Source: Kribbella jejuensis
GTDB taxonomy: Bacteria; Actinomycetota; Actinomycetes; Propionibacteriales; Kribbellaceae
Assembly: GCF_006715085.1 (NCBI RefSeq)
Contig: NZ_VFMM01000001.1
Location: 3,720,001 to 3,784,000, forward strand
Direction of reading: 5' to 3'
Length of the DNA: 64,000 nucleotides
Of the stretch, positions 7,710 through 20,966 are shown in pieces. Positions within the stretch are counted from its first letter, which is position 1, and the number at the start of each line of letters is the position of its first letter. The notes under the pieces were generated by a model that was given only the letters and a program-made list of their open reading frames with translations, did no database searches and was not told the DNA's origin. Both the position numbers and the translations under genes were made by a program.

Positions 7710-9143
7710 TCCAGAAAGCCTTCTACGACGAGGTTTCCGATCTGCGGGAGGTAGTCGGACAGTACGTCGACCACCGGGCGATCGGTGAGGTCGGCGAGCG
7801 CCGCGAGGATCTGCCCGGTACTCAGGTCGCCGTCGCAGGCCCCGACGAAACCGGCCATGATCGTGTCGACCTGCTCGGCCCGGCGCATCCCGCGTTGCCT
7901 TCTGAGCACGATCGTCGCCGGGTCGTCCGCGCCCGGTTGGCCGGTGGTCTCCTGGACGACGTCGTCGGCGACGCGCAGGTGCAGGGCGGTCAGGTCCTTG
8001 GGCAGCCCTTCGCGGCGCTCGAACCGGTGCAGGACGTGCGGGCCGATCGGGCGTTCGATCTCGTACGGCCAGGCCTCGGCGTCGAGGGAGCCGGCGACGT
8101 TGTGCAGGGTGATCCAGCCCATACCGATCGACTCGACGTTGTGTTCGTCGAGGTAGCGCATCCATTCGTCGTACCTGGTCGGGTACTGCGGGGTGCCGTG
8201 CAGGCCGGCGTCGCGCAGCCAGAGTTCGACGTACTCCGTGGTGTCGAGCTGCTCGCGCTGCACGGCCCAGGCCTGGCGGTCCGTCGTCCAGCCCGCGAGG
8301 CGGTCCTGCCAGTCCTCCCCGCGTACGCAGGTCCAGTTGGCGAGGACCTGACACCAGCCGCCCTCGGTGAGGTGGTCGGGTGCTTGCTTGACGAGCTGCT
8401 CGACGACGGCGTCGCCGGTGAACCCGGTCTCGCGGTACGTGAGGTCGCCGCCGGGTGGGGAGATGACGTACGGCGGGTTGCTGACGATCAGGTCGAACCG
8501 CTCGCCCCGCACCGGCTCGTACAAACTGCCGTCGCGAAGGTCGAGGTCGACGTGGTTGAGCGCTGCCGTCGCCCGGGCGAGCTGCAGCGCGCGCGGGTTG
8601 ACGTCGGTCGCGACGATCTGATTGACCCGGTCGGCCAGATGCAGCGACTGCACGCCACACCCGGTCCCGACGTCAAGCGCCCGCTCCACCTTCACCGGCA
8701 CCGTCAACTGCACCAAACTGAGACTGGCCGGCGCGATCCCGAGCACATAATCGGACCGCATGACCTCCCGCCGCCCGTCCAGTCCCGGGGTGAGATCCGC
8801 GACCACCCACCACTCCCGCTCCTCATCCGCGAACGGCCGGATGTCCAGAAGCGCCTTCACCTCGCTCCCGCTGCGCTCAACGATGCCCAGAGCAACCAGA
8901 TCCACGCCCGGAAATGCCTTGCTCACGAGGGTTTCCGAGACCGGACGCTGCAGCAGGAACAACCGGATCATGGTGTCCAGTGCATCCCCGGCCGCGGTCC
9001 GCCGCACCGCCGGCGCCGTCTCGTTCCGCGCCAGCGCCCCGTTCGCCTGTTCCCCCAGCCGCGCACCCACCCCGCCCACGGTGTACCCAGCAGCCTCGAA
9101 CGCCGCTCGCAGCCCCGCAACCACAGTCCCCGTCAGCTCCATG
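7703..9143 (-). CDS. Class I SAM-dependent methyltransferase with NPPY motif
   Basis: A 479-residue protein. The central part holds a Rossmann methyltransferase domain: the SAM-binding DVGTGCGVQSLHLA, the acidic loop ATDVNPRAL and the catalytic IVSNPPYV. The NPPY motif is typical of enzymes that methylate planar amide or amino nitrogens (PrmC- and RNA-guanine-type). The N-terminal ~145 residues form a separate helical region with a dimerisation-like look, and the C-terminal ~200 residues are family-specific. ATG 9143 is chosen because GGGAGGA lies 8 nt before it; GTG 9175 lies upstream of that site. Target unknown. It ends convergently with the second GGDEF gene, overlapping by 7 nt. Confidence 0.8.
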
Positions 9144-9219
9144 CCCACATCCTCCCACCCGACGGCGGCGACCACGATCGACCGAGGGCGAACCGATCCG
9201 GCGCCCTTCGCCGAACGCG

Positions 9220-9245
9220 GTGCCGTCGGTGGAGACCGACGGCAC
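9220..9245 (-). terminator. Hairpin between GH31 and methyltransferase genes
   Basis: Perfect 11-bp stem GTGCCGTCGGT / ACCGACGGCAC with a 4-nt loop, just after the GH31 stop on the minus strand. A pyrimidine-rich run follows on the plus strand only, so for the minus-strand transcript it acts without a U-tract, if it acts at all. Confidence 0.55.
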
Positions 9246-9261
9246 CTCCCTTCTTCTCTTC

Positions 9262-12200
9262 TTACGGGTTGCAGGTGAGTTCGGCGCCGGCCCAGTCGGC
9301 GTGGTCGCTGGTGATGCCGTCGCCGCCGTCGGTTACCTGGAGGGTCAGGGTTTGGGCGCCGGTCACGTCGACTGTGGTGCTGGCGGTGGGCGACGTGCCG
9401 GTGAGTTGGTCGGACGTGTACTTCGCGGTGCCGTCGGTCAGCACCTTGAAAGTGACTTTGCCTCGGTCGTCCACTTCGTCGTCGATGCCTAGTTTGCTGG
9501 TGAAGGTTTTGCAGTTTCCGGCCAGGCGGACGGAAACCGAGGACGGGGCGTGAGTGCCGAGGCCCTTGGCGTACTGGACTCCGTCCAAGGTGATGGGGCC
9601 GCCGTCTCCTGCCGCGTCTTCGCCGTTGCTGTGGTCGCGTTCCACCGGGCCCCAGCCGTTGGTGGAGTCCAGGAACTCCAGGTCGCTGACCCAGTTGTCA
9701 CCGGTTGGTGCCGGGGGCAACGGTTTGTCGGCGATCGTGGCGGCGAAGAAGCCGAGTCCGCCGCCGGGCAGTTCGATGGCCTTGACCGTCTTTCCGGGGT
9801 CGAGCGGTACGGCGGTGTAGAACACGCGGTAGTCGGTTGTCGTGTTGCTCAATCCGGCTGCCGTGTAGCGGCCCTTGACCGAGACCGCGAGTTTCGCACC
9901 GCCGGTGGTCGGGTCCTGGCAGCACCAGTTCGGGAGCTGGAACGTACCTTCCGACGTGGTCCCGTCCGTGTAGATGATCGTGACCGTCCCGCGGGCGTTC
10001 AGGCTGGCGCCGGCGCCGAGGAGTGCCAGGTGCGACCCGGTGCCGGAGACGAGGATCGGTGCGGACTGGTTCTTGACGAGGTTCGGCGTACCGGGTGCGC
10101 CGGTCGGCCAGGTGAAGTTTGCGCCCTGGACGGAGATCGTTGCCCCTGGCGTGTACCCGGCCGCGGCCAGCGCCTCGCCGTTGAAGCTGTTGCCGGAACC
10201 GTCGAAGTTGCCCTGCTTGTATGTCGACGCGTCGCTGATCCCGACCACGTTCGCGGCCTGTGACAACGATGCGTACGGCAACTGTGCGGTCCCGGCCGCC
10301 GTATTCGAGTAACTCTGGCTTTGGGCAACGTACGACGCCCGCAGTGTCAGCGTGAAGCTCGCGGGTTTCACGTCGGCGCCTGGCATCACCTGGAGTTTGG
10401 TCGTCACGCTCTGGCCCGGCACGACGGTGGAGAACGTGTTCGCACCGGCTACGGACCAGCCGGTCGGGACCTGTACGTCGAGCCGCACGTTGCGGACCGT
10501 CGTACTCGTGCCGTTGCGGAACGATGCGGTGACCTCGGTGGGCTGACCCGGGGCGTTCCACAGTGAAGGTGTGGTCAGTTCAGGCGTGCCGAGGGTATTG
10601 GTGACGTCGGGACCGCCGACCGCCGAGCTGCCGGTCAGGAGAACAACTGCAGACCCCGAGGTCGGGATGGATCCGGTCTGGATACGGATGACTCCGTTCG
10701 AGTAGGACCACTTGACCGCCCTGCCGTCGACGAAGACGTTGTGCGGGGCGCTCCCCGTGTGCAGCGTCAGGTCGTACGGGCGTGCTGTCGGCTTCCCGTC
10801 GTACGTGCCGATGCTGGGCCCGATGTTGACGGTGATATCGCCGCGGCCCTCAGTCGGTGCCTTGACGGTGAAGGTCTGCGTGGCCGACTGCGGCGAGCGG
10901 GTCACCCGGTCGTCCTCGTACATCGCGAACGACGACGTGCCGGAGGGGTAGATGTCGACGCTCACCGTGTCGCCCGGCTTCTGTTCGGCGGCGTTGTTGA
11001 TGCCGGGCTTCCACATCGGTACGACCGCGCCCGCCTTCACGAACAACGGCAGCGTGTCGAGCGGCGCGTGGTACCCGTTCACCGTGGTCGGGCCCTGGTA
11101 CACGCGACCCGTCCAGTAGTCGATCCAACGTCCGGCAGGCAGATAGATCCCGTTCTTCACCTCGTCAGCGCCGTACATCGGCGCGACCAGGAACTCCTTG
11201 CCGGCCAGGAACTCGTACTTCGTCGTGTCGTCCCAGGTGTGCGGGTCGTCCGGATACTCGAGCACGAGCGACCGGTTCAGTGGAGCGCCGGTCCGGTGCG
11301 CCTCGGCGGCGTAGGTGTAGAAGTACGGCAGCAGCCGCTCGCGGAGCTTCAGGTACTTGCGGTTGATCGAGGTGTACGGATCGCCGTACGCCCACGGCTG
11401 CTTGTACGCCGGAGTCGACCAGCCGGACATGCTCATGAACGCCGGGTTGAACACCTTCCACTGCAGGTCGCGCACGTACGACGTGGCGCTGCCGCCGAAG
11501 ATGCCGTCCACATCGCCGGCGCTGTAGGCGATCCCGGAGTTGCCGGAGCCGGTGATCGCGGGGATCTGCCACTTGATCGCGTCGAGCGAACCGCTGTGGT
11601 CGCCGGTCCACTGCACCGCGCATCGCTGCGCGCCCGCCCAGCCCTCGACCATCCAGGCGAAGCCTCGCGCGTTGCTGTACTGCTCGATGCCGTCGTGCGC
11701 GGTGTCGCAGGCTGACAGCGCGTACCGGTAACCCGGGCCGACCCACGCGACGTCGAGCTTCCGGACCCGGACACCGGCGTCGCCGACCTCGGCGGGCTGG
11801 CGGTCCAGGTTCGACTGCGTCCACAGGCCCATCTGGAGGTTGCGGGCGCGCAGTTCGTCACCGGTCTGCTTGAGCGCGGGGATGTCGCGCTTGCCCCACC
11901 AGGTGCCGTCGACCAGTTCGGAGTCGGTGGTGGCGGAGTACCCGCAGCCGTAGTCGTCGTTGACGAGCATCCAGCCGCCGGGCATGTCCTCGTCCTTGAA
12001 CCGTTGCGCGACCTTGACCGCGTCCAGCGTCGTCACCTTGTCCGGGTTGACCTTCCAGTCGTTGCTGGGGTCGGGGTCGGTTCCGTAGTGGCCGCGGTTG
12101 TAGCAGTCGGAGTCGCCGTACTCGAGGCCGTAGATCGGCGGCATGAACGGCCGGCCGGTCAGCTCGGTGTACCGGTCCAGCGAGGTCTTCAGGTCACCGA

Positions 12201-12918
12201 TGAAGTAGAACGCGTCGAAGCGCGTCTCGTCGTGAGTGGTGACGACCGGGCTGGTGAAGGTGTAGCTGCCCGGGCTGAACGTGTCGCGGAGTACGCCGTA
12301 CCCCGCGGTGCTCATGTAGTACGGCGAGGCGTTCGGGTTGCCGCCGTCCTCCCAGTTGAAGTCCCGGGAGATCTTGATCGTCTGGTCGCGGTGCGAGAAG
12401 CGGCCGTTCTGCATGCCGCCGCCGAAGAACTGCTCGTTGGCGCCGCGGTCCAGGGTTTGCGTGGTGGAGGTGTCGGTCCAGGACAGCGGCGCCGCCTCGG
12501 ACCAGACGAGCTGGCCGTTGGAGCGGTAGACCGAGAACTTCAGCGGCTGCTTCTGGGCTCGTACTTCGATCTTGCCGGTGCTGAGGGAGTAGTACGTGCC
12601 CCGGTCGCGCCAGGTGGTCGACGGGGTGCCGTAGTCGGTCTTGGTGATGATCTTCGAGCCCTCGCCGGTGTTGGCGGGGTCGCTGAAGTTGCCGTCGGGG
12701 GCCATCCAGAGACGGAACACGTCGTCCTTGAGGAACACGACGCGGACCTTCGCGGGGCCGGCGGTGAGGGTGTACGTCGCCTGATCGGCGGAGAACGCGG
12801 TGACGTCACCGAGAGTGGTGCCCGCGGCCCGGGCGGGACCGGCGGTGTACACGAGCGCACCGGCTAGTAACGCCAGGGCGACTACTGAACGTTTCATACG
12901 GACAAAGATGCTCATCAC
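9262..12918 (-). CDS. Secreted multidomain glycoside hydrolase family 31 enzyme with NPCBM domain
   Basis: A 1218-residue exported enzyme. Residues 1-31 are a Sec signal peptide (Arg/Lys start, hydrophobic core, cleavage near ARA|AG). Then follow a beta-rich N-terminal domain, a GH31 catalytic barrel (~230-620), a distal beta domain (~640-735), a NEW3/CARDB-like beta-sandwich (~785-870), a further beta module (~890-1050), and a C-terminal NPCBM carbohydrate-binding domain ending at the stop. WTGDHSGS near residue 438 has the position of the GH31 acid/base Asp loop. It should act outside the cell on alpha-linked glycans or oligosaccharides; hydrolase versus transglucosidase is not decidable. 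Starts at GTG 12918 or ATG 12915, preceded by GAGG. Divergent from the Tat-exported hydrolase. Confidence 0.9.
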   Translation of the reverse strand: MMSIFVRMKRSVVALALLAGALVYTAGPARAAGTTLGDVTAFSADQATYTLTAGPAKVRVVFLKDDVFRLWMAPDGNFSDPANTGEGSKIITKTDYGTPSTTWRDRGTYYSLSTGKIEVRAQKQPLKFSVYRSNGQLVWSEAAPLSWTDTSTTQTLDRGANEQFFGGGMQNGRFSHRDQTIKISRDFNWEDGGNPNASPYYMSTAGYGVLRDTFSPGSYTFTSPVVTTHDETRFDAFYFIGDLKTSLDRYTELTGRPFMPPIYGLEYGDSDCYNRGHYGTDPDPSNDWKVNPDKVTTLDAVKVAQRFKDEDMPGGWMLVNDDYGCGYSATTDSELVDGTWWGKRDIPALKQTGDELRARNLQMGLWTQSNLDRQPAEVGDAGVRVRKLDVAWVGPGYRYALSACDTAHDGIEQYSNARGFAWMVEGWAGAQRCAVQWTGDHSGSLDAIKWQIPAITGSGNSGIAYSAGDVDGIFGGSATSYVRDLQWKVFNPAFMSMSGWSTPAYKQPWAYGDPYTSINRKYLKLRERLLPYFYTYAAEAHRTGAPLNRSLVLEYPDDPHTWDDTTKYEFLAGKEFLVAPMYGADEVKNGIYLPAGRWIDYWTGRVYQGPTTVNGYHAPLDTLPLFVKAGAVVPMWKPGINNAAEQKPGDTVSVDIYPSGTSSFAMYEDDRVTRSPQSATQTFTVKAPTEGRGDITVNIGPSIGTYDGKPTARPYDLTLHTGSAPHNVFVDGRAVKWSYSNGVIRIQTGSIPTSGSAVVLLTGSSAVGGPDVTNTLGTPELTTPSLWNAPGQPTEVTASFRNGTSTTVRNVRLDVQVPTGWSVAGANTFSTVVPGQSVTTKLQVMPGADVKPASFTLTLRASYVAQSQSYSNTAAGTAQLPYASLSQAANVVGISDASTYKQGNFDGSGNSFNGEALAAAGYTPGATISVQGANFTWPTGAPGTPNLVKNQSAPILVSGTGSHLALLGAGASLNARGTVTIIYTDGTTSEGTFQLPNWCCQDPTTGGAKLAVSVKGRYTAAGLSNTTTDYRVFYTAVPLDPGKTVKAIELPGGGLGFFAATIADKPLPPAPTGDNWVSDLEFLDSTNGWGPVERDHSNGEDAAGDGGPITLDGVQYAKGLGTHAPSSVSVRLAGNCKTFTSKLGIDDEVDDRGKVTFKVLTDGTAKYTSDQLTGTSPTASTTVDVTGAQTLTLQVTDGGDGITSDHADWAGAELTCNP

Positions 12919-12942
12919 TGCCTCACTTCACGCATCAATGAA

Positions 12943-12959
12943 CAATGGTGCGCACATTG
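12943..12959. promoter_or_regulatory. Inverted repeat CAATG-N7-CATTG upstream of GH31 gene
   Basis: Short dyad in the 121-bp divergent gap between the GH31 gene and the plus-strand hydrolase. Location suits an operator, but no local regulator is present and the arms are only 5 bp. Confidence 0.25.
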
Positions 12960-13039
12960 AAGCTCACTCACGACGAGTTGTCATCAGCTCAGCTTCATCA
13001 AGTTGAGACAGTGTCGCCATCACGGGGAGAAACAGGACG

Positions 13040-14398
13040 ATGACGATGAGTCGCATGGTGAACCCACGTCCCAATAGCCTCAGCAGTCACAACCTCACCA
13101 GGCGCCACCTGCTGACGGCAGGCCTGCTGGCCGGCCTGACAGCCGGCGTGACGGTTACCGGCGCGGGTACGGCGCATGCTTCCCCGTTCGATCCCCCCAC
13201 CCTTCGTGCCCAAGGTGACCCGGACTTTCATCCGGTGCGGTTCCGGTTGCCGGTGCCGTCGGGGCGGAAGGCGATCGGGACCACCGCGGTGCATCTGGTG
13301 GACAAGGGGCGGATCGATCCGGCGATGCCGAGTGGGCAGCGGGAACTGATGGTGAGTTTTTGGTATCCGGCGGAGGTGGACCGTACGGCGCCGTTCGCGA
13401 AGTACATGCCGGCGCGGACTGCCGTCGAGGTGGACGACGCGTGGACGGGGGAGAACGGGCTGGCGCTCCCGAGTGGGTCGTTCGACTTCGGGAACACGGT
13501 GACGCATGCGCGGGTCGACGTACCGGCGCAGCGGCTGCGGCATCCCGTCGTACTGTTCTCGCCGGGCTATCAGTACAGCCGGTTCGTCAACACCGCGCAG
13601 GTGGAGGACCTGGCCAGCCGCGGGTACGTCGTCGTCACGATGGACCACCCGCACGAGACCCCGGTCGAGTACCCAGGCGGCCGCTTCCTCCCCGGAGCAG
13701 CCGAAGCGGAACCACCGAAACCGTCCGATATCCGGGCCGCGGTCGACACCCGTACCAACGACGCGCGGTTCGTCCTCGACCAACTCGAACGGATCGCCGA
13801 CGGTGACACGGTCGATGCCGAAGGCAAGGATCTCCCGGACGGTCTGGCCGAGAGCCTGGACCTGCGCAGGATCGGCATGTTCGGCTTCGGGCTGGGCGGC
13901 TACACCACCGGCGACACGATGCTCGAGGACGAGCGCGTCCTGGCCGGGGCCGACCTCGACGGCACGCTCCAGGACGACCGCCTGAAGGGCCCGCTCGGCG
14001 ACGTGGCCGTCCACGGACTCGACCGCCCGTTCCTGCTGTTCGGCTCCGATGAGACCCAGCGGACCGCGCCCGGCAAGGAGTACTACGACAAGTCCTGGGC
14101 GGCGTTCTGGTCGAATCAGCGCGGCGGCCGGCTCAACCTGGCGCTGACCCGGACCAAGCAGAAGGCGTTCACCGACTACCAGTTCATCTTCTCCCAGCTG
14201 TTCCACGACATCTACGGCGAGGACCCGATCGTCTCGTCGGTGATCAAGGCGCTCGTCGGCAGCGCGAAGCCGGCCCGCAGCGTGCTCGCGCAGCGCGAGT
14301 ACCTGGCCGCGTACTTCGACCTCACGCTCCGCGGGCGGCCCGCGCTGCTGCTCCGCGGCGACTCCCCGAAATTCCCCGAGGTACGGTTCGTCCGCTGA
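13040..14398 (+). CDS. Tat-exported PAF-acetylhydrolase-like alpha/beta protein, nucleophile Ser replaced by Gly
   Basis: A 452-residue protein with a twin-arginine signal peptide (TRRHLLTAGLLAGL, residues ~21-34, cleavage near AHA|S). The rest resembles platelet-activating-factor acetylhydrolase isoform II/dienelactone-type hydrolases: LMVSFWYPAE, VVLFSPGYQYSR for the oxyanion region, and VVVTMDHPHE. In this family the nucleophile elbow reads GHSFGG; here it reads GFGLGG with Gly284 (codon GGG 13889-13891) at the Ser position. The protein may thus be a non-catalytic binding protein, or may use another residue. A GGGGAGA ribosome-binding site lies upstream. It is divergent from the GH31 gene. 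Confidence 0.8.
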   Translation: MTMSRMVNPRPNSLSSHNLTRRHLLTAGLLAGLTAGVTVTGAGTAHASPFDPPTLRAQGDPDFHPVRFRLPVPSGRKAIGTTAVHLVDKGRIDPAMPSGQRELMVSFWYPAEVDRTAPFAKYMPARTAVEVDDAWTGENGLALPSGSFDFGNTVTHARVDVPAQRLRHPVVLFSPGYQYSRFVNTAQVEDLASRGYVVVTMDHPHETPVEYPGGRFLPGAAEAEPPKPSDIRAAVDTRTNDARFVLDQLERIADGDTVDAEGKDLPDGLAESLDLRRIGMFGFGLGGYTTGDTMLEDERVLAGADLDGTLQDDRLKGPLGDVAVHGLDRPFLLFGSDETQRTAPGKEYYDKSWAAFWSNQRGGRLNLALTRTKQKAFTDYQFIFSQLFHDIYGEDPIVSSVIKALVGSAKPARSVLAQREYLAAYFDLTLRGRPALLLRGDSPKFPEVRFVR

Positions 14399-14554
14399 GA
14401 CGGCGTACGCTCGATTGGGGCGGCGGGGGCACACTGTGGTGGGATCGCGACGCGCCGTAGCGGTGGGGCGTTCACCACTTTCTGGCACCCTCGGAGGCAT
14501 ATAGGGGCCGTCAGCGGTTACCGTGCGTTGAGAAATTGCATTGCCGTCGGCCGT

Positions 14555-14580
14555 ACCCTGTCTGCGGGCAGGGTCGGTTT
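14555..14580 (+). terminator. Hairpin with T-run upstream of topA
   Basis: ACCCTG / CAGGGT stem with an 8-nt loop followed by CGGTTTT. It lies 68 nt before the topA start, in the 249-bp gap after the hydrolase gene. It could end the upstream transcript or attenuate topA. The rest of the gap shows only weak promoter-like sequence (CATATAGG near 14500). Confidence 0.4.
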
Positions 14581-14647
14581 TGTGCTCGGGGGAACAAGAC
14601 GTCGGGACGGAGACGTTGTCGGCAGGACGAGAAGAGTAGGGAGCACA

Positions 14648-17407
14648 GTGGCAGGGGCAGCAGGGACGAAGACAGCGGCAGGAACCCGCTTGGTGATCGT
14701 CGAGTCGCCGAAGAAGGCGCGGATGATCGCCGGTTTCTTGGGGTCCGGCTACGTGGTGGAGTCCAGCTTCGGCCACATCCGCGACCTGCCGAGCGGGGCG
14801 GACGAGATCCCGGCGAAGTACAAGGGCCTGCCCTGGGCACGCCTCGGGGTGAACGTTGACGAGCACTTCGACCCGCTGTACGTCGTACCGGCCGACAAGA
14901 AGGCGCAGATCCGCAAGCTGAAGGATCTGCTGAAGGGCGCCGACGAACTCTTCCTGGCCACCGATGAGGACCGCGAGGGCGAGGCGATCGCCTGGCACCT
15001 GCTCGAGGAACTGAAGCCGAAGGTCCCGGTCAAGCGGATGGTCTTCCACGAGATCACCCCGAAGGCGATCCAGGACGCGGTCGGCAACGCCCGCGACATC
15101 GACGAGGACCTGGTCGACGCCCAGGAGGCGCGCCGGATCCTCGACCGGTTGTACGGGTACGAGGTCTCCCCGGTGCTGTGGAAGAAGGTCATGCCGCGGC
15201 TGTCGGCGGGCCGGGTGCAGTCGGTCGCGATCCGGATGGTGGTCGACCGCGAGCGTGAGCGGATCGCGTTCCGCAGCGCGTCGTACTGGGACCTGGACGC
15301 CACGCTGGACGCCGGCGAGACCCGCAACCCGCAGTACTTCCCCACCCGGCTGGTCTCGGTGGACAGCAAGCGGGTGGCGCAGGGCCGCGACTTCAGCTCG
15401 ACCGGTGAGCTCAAGGGCGCCAACACCGTCCACCTGAACGAGCAGACCGCGACCGCGCTGGCCTCGGCGCTGCGCGAGTCGCAGTTCACGGTCCGCTCCA
15501 TCGAGTCCAAGCCGTACACCCGCAAGCCGTACGCGCCGTTCCGGACCACCACGCTGCAGCAGGAGGCCGGCCGCAAGCTCGGCATGTCCGCGTCGCAGAC
15601 CATGCAGGTCGCCCAGCGCCTGTACGAGAACGGCAACATCACCTATATGCGTACCGACAGCGTCACGCTGTCGGACACCGCGATCACCGCGGCCCGGGCG
15701 CAGGTCCGCGAGCTGTACGGTGCGTCGTACCTGCCGGACAAGCCGCGCGTCTACACCTCCAAGGTGAAGAACGCCCAGGAGGCGCACGAGGCGATCCGGC
15801 CGGCCGGCGAGGTCTTCCAGACTCCGGCACAGACCGGTCTGAGCGGTGCCGAGTTCCGGCTGTACGAGCTGATCTGGATGCGGACGATCGCGTCCCAGAT
15901 GAAGGACGCGGTCGGGAACAGCGTCTCGATCAAGATCGACGCGACCGCGGCGACCGGCGAGCAGTGCGAGTTCACCTCGTCCGGCCGGGTGATCACGTTC
16001 CACGGGTTCCTGAAGGCGTACGTCGAGGGCGCGGACGACCCGTCCGCCGGCACGGACGACCAGGAGACACGGCTGCCCGACGTGGCCGAGGGCGACGTAC
16101 TGCCCGCGACCGAGGTGCTCGCCTCCGGGCACGAGACCAAGCCGCCGGCGCGGTACACCGAAGCGACGTTGATCCGCGAGCTGGAAGAGCGCGAGATCGG
16201 GCGGCCGTCGACGTACGCCTCGATCATCGGGACGATCCAGGCCCGCAAGTACATCTACAAGAAGGGTCAGGCGCTGGTTCCGGCCTGGCTGGCGTTCGCC
16301 GTCGTCCGGCTGCTCGAGGAGCACTTCACCCGGCTGGTGGACTACGCGTTCACCGCGACGATGGAGGATGTGCTCGACGAGGTCGCGTCCGGTGACCTAC
16401 AGCGCGAGGGCGTGCTGTCCCGGTTCTACTTCGGCGACGAGCAGCTCGAGGGCCTGAAGTCGATGGTCACCGATCTGGGCGAGATCGACGCCCGGGAGAT
16501 GTCGACGTTCCCGGTCGGCGGGGACGACAGCGGCATCGTCGTCCGGGTCGGGCGGTACGGGCCGTACGTCGAGGACAAGGACGAGCGGCGGGCGAACGTA
16601 CCGGAGGACCTGCCGCCGGACGAGCTGACCGTGGACAAGGCGCGCGAGCTGCTGGAGCAACCGTCCGGCGTCGAGCACGAGCTCGGTACGGCGCCCGATA
16701 CCGGTCTGAAGGTCGTCGCGAAGGCAGGGCGGTACGGGCCGTACGTGACCGAAGTACTGCCGGAGGACGCGCCGAAGAGCGCGAAGCCGCGGACCGGGTC
16801 GCTGCTGAAGTCGATGACGCTGGACTCGATCGGTCTCGACGACGCGATGAAGCTGCTCTCGCTGCCGCGGGTGGTCGGTGTCGACCCGGCGACCGGTGAG
16901 GAGATCACCGCGCAGAACGGTCGCTACGGGCCGTACCTGAAGAAGGGCACGGACTCGCGGTCGCTGTCGACCGAGGAGCAGATGTTCGACATCACGCTCG
17001 AAGAGGCTCTCAAGATCTACTCGGAGCCGAAGCAGCGTGGCCGCCGGGCTGCCGCGCCGCCGCTGAAGGAGCTGGGTGAGGACCCGGAGTCCAAGAAGCC
17101 GGTGGTGGTGAAGGAGGGCCGCTTCGGTCCGTACGTCACCGACGGCGAGACGAACGCGACCCTGCGCAAGGACGACTCGGTCGAGACGATCTCGCTGCTC
17201 CGCGCCGCCGAACTGCTGGCGGAGAAGCGCGCCCGCGGACCGGTGAAGCGGACGGCGAAGAAGACCGCGGCCAAGAAGACCGCCGCCAAGAAGACGACCA
17301 CCAAGAAGACGGCAGCCAAGAAGGCGACGACCACCAAGAAGGCGGCGACCAAGAAAACCGCCGCGAAGAAGACGGCCGCGAAGAAGGCCCCGGCCAAGAA
17401 GTCCTGA
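14648..17407 (+). CDS. topA: DNA topoisomerase I
   Basis: A 919-residue type IA topoisomerase that relaxes negatively supercoiled DNA. The Toprim domain starts at residue ~13 with [10 protein letters not shown] and holds the metal-binding [11 protein letters not shown]. The catalytic tyrosine is Tyr333 in [10 protein letters not shown]. The C-terminal third carries four Topo_C repeats, each marked by GRYGPY or GRFGPY, instead of zinc fingers. The last ~55 residues are a Lys/Ala/Thr-rich histone-H1-like tail made of KKTAAK repeats. Both features are usual in actinobacteria. GTG 14648 is chosen because GGGAG lies 6 nt before it; an upstream in-frame start at 14528 would add non-conserved residues. 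Confidence 0.97.
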   Translation: MAGAAGTKTAAGTRLVIVESPKKARMIAGFLGSGYVVESSFGHIRDLPSGADEIPAKYKGLPWARLGVNVDEHFDPLYVVPADKKAQIRKLKDLLKGADELFLATDEDREGEAIAWHLLEELKPKVPVKRMVFHEITPKAIQDAVGNARDIDEDLVDAQEARRILDRLYGYEVSPVLWKKVMPRLSAGRVQSVAIRMVVDRERERIAFRSASYWDLDATLDAGETRNPQYFPTRLVSVDSKRVAQGRDFSSTGELKGANTVHLNEQTATALASALRESQFTVRSIESKPYTRKPYAPFRTTTLQQEAGRKLGMSASQTMQVAQRLYENGNITYMRTDSVTLSDTAITAARAQVRELYGASYLPDKPRVYTSKVKNAQEAHEAIRPAGEVFQTPAQTGLSGAEFRLYELIWMRTIASQMKDAVGNSVSIKIDATAATGEQCEFTSSGRVITFHGFLKAYVEGADDPSAGTDDQETRLPDVAEGDVLPATEVLASGHETKPPARYTEATLIRELEEREIGRPSTYASIIGTIQARKYIYKKGQALVPAWLAFAVVRLLEEHFTRLVDYAFTATMEDVLDEVASGDLQREGVLSRFYFGDEQLEGLKSMVTDLGEIDAREMSTFPVGGDDSGIVVRVGRYGPYVEDKDERRANVPEDLPPDELTVDKARELLEQPSGVEHELGTAPDTGLKVVAKAGRYGPYVTEVLPEDAPKSAKPRTGSLLKSMTLDSIGLDDAMKLLSLPRVVGVDPATGEEITAQNGRYGPYLKKGTDSRSLSTEEQMFDITLEEALKIYSEPKQRGRRAAAPPLKELGEDPESKKPVVVKEGRFGPYVTDGETNATLRKDDSVETISLLRAAELLAEKRARGPVKRTAKKTAAKKTAAKKTTTKKTAAKKATTTKKAATKKTAAKKTAAKKAPAKKS

Positions 17408-17459
17408 CGCGGAATACATTGGTTGGGTCGGGACCAGCGGACTTGCGAGGAGCGCGCGG

Positions 17460-17888
17460 ATGACAAGTGCGGTCGAGGTCAGCGCGCAGCGGCTGCGGGA
17501 CCGTGGCGAGCGGGTGACGCCGGCGCGGCTCGCGGTCGTCGAGGTACTGGCCGGCACCGAGGAGCACCTGAGCGCGGAGCAGATCGGCGAGCGCGCCGAG
17601 CAGCTGCGGCCGGGGATCCATCGCGCGACGGTTTACCGCGCCCTTGATGCGCTGGGCGAGTTCGGCCTCGTGACACATGTGCACCTGGGCCGGGCGGGTA
17701 CGACGTACCACCTCGCCGGCGACCTGGCGCCGCGACACCTGCACCTGCGCTGCTCGGAGTGCGGGAAGGTCTACGACGCTCCGGGCGACATCCTCGAATC
17801 GGCCCGGAAGAAGGTCGCGCGCGAGCTGGGCTTCCATCTCGCGCCGGAGCAGGTGGCTCTGGTCGGGGTCTGCAACGACTGTCAATAG
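17460..17888 (+). CDS. Fur-family metal-dependent repressor
   Basis: A 142-residue winged-helix regulator of the Fur/Zur/PerR family. The N-terminal half is the DNA-binding domain with [17 protein letters not shown] as recognition region. The C-terminal half has the metal-binding stretch [13 protein letters not shown] and a second Cys pair CNDC at the very end, which together form the structural zinc site. Which metal or signal it senses (zinc, iron, peroxide) is not clear from sequence. The His-rich loop is shorter than in typical Fur, so a Zur- or PerR-type role is possible. GAGGAG is 10 nt before the ATG. It starts 52 nt after topA; its targets are unknown. Confidence 0.9.
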   Translation: MTSAVEVSAQRLRDRGERVTPARLAVVEVLAGTEEHLSAEQIGERAEQLRPGIHRATVYRALDALGEFGLVTHVHLGRAGTTYHLAGDLAPRHLHLRCSECGKVYDAPGDILESARKKVARELGFHLAPEQVALVGVCNDCQ

Positions 17889-17895
17889 CTGTCCA

Positions 17896-17929
17896 TATCT
17901 GTTGATCGGTGTGGAGTTGTGAACAGATA
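17896..17929. promoter_or_regulatory. Inverted repeat TATCTGTT-N18-AACAGATA before the GH2 gene
   Basis: Perfect 8-bp arms separated by 18 bp, immediately upstream of the -10 box (17935-17940) of the beta-galactosidase gene. The position suits a repressor or activator site controlling that gene. The A+T-rich arms stand out in 70 percent GC DNA. Confidence 0.45.
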
Positions 17930-17930
17930 A

Positions 17931-20810
<2,880 letters not shown>

Positions 20811-20911
20811 CACGGACGCCCAGGCCACCACAATCGCGTGAGCGCGACGTGCCCCCAACGGGCGCACGCCCGCAACCGCGCATTGCAATGGCCTGGCGAT
20901 CCGGCCCCGTC

Positions 20912-20957
20912 CCCCGCCGCGCCGCCCACCCCCTCCACCCGGACCGGCGCGGCGGGG
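20912..20957. terminator. Convergent hairpin between GH2 gene and vapC
   Basis: Perfect 12-bp stem CCCCGCCGCGCC / GGCGCGGCGGGG around a 22-nt loop, in the 156-bp gap between two convergent genes. It can serve both strands. Confidence 0.6.
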
Positions 20958-20966
20958 TGTGTCAGC

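Noticed and set aside
4374..8660. A 1428-codon open frame on the minus strand
   Set aside because: It lies antisense to two clear GGDEF genes and a methyltransferase. Its translation is Arg/Pro/Asp/Val-rich without any domain, as expected for a shadow frame in high-GC DNA.
12998..16324. A 1108-codon open frame on the minus strand
   Set aside because: Antisense to the Tat-exported hydrolase and topA, both with clear family motifs. Composition is that of a shadow frame.
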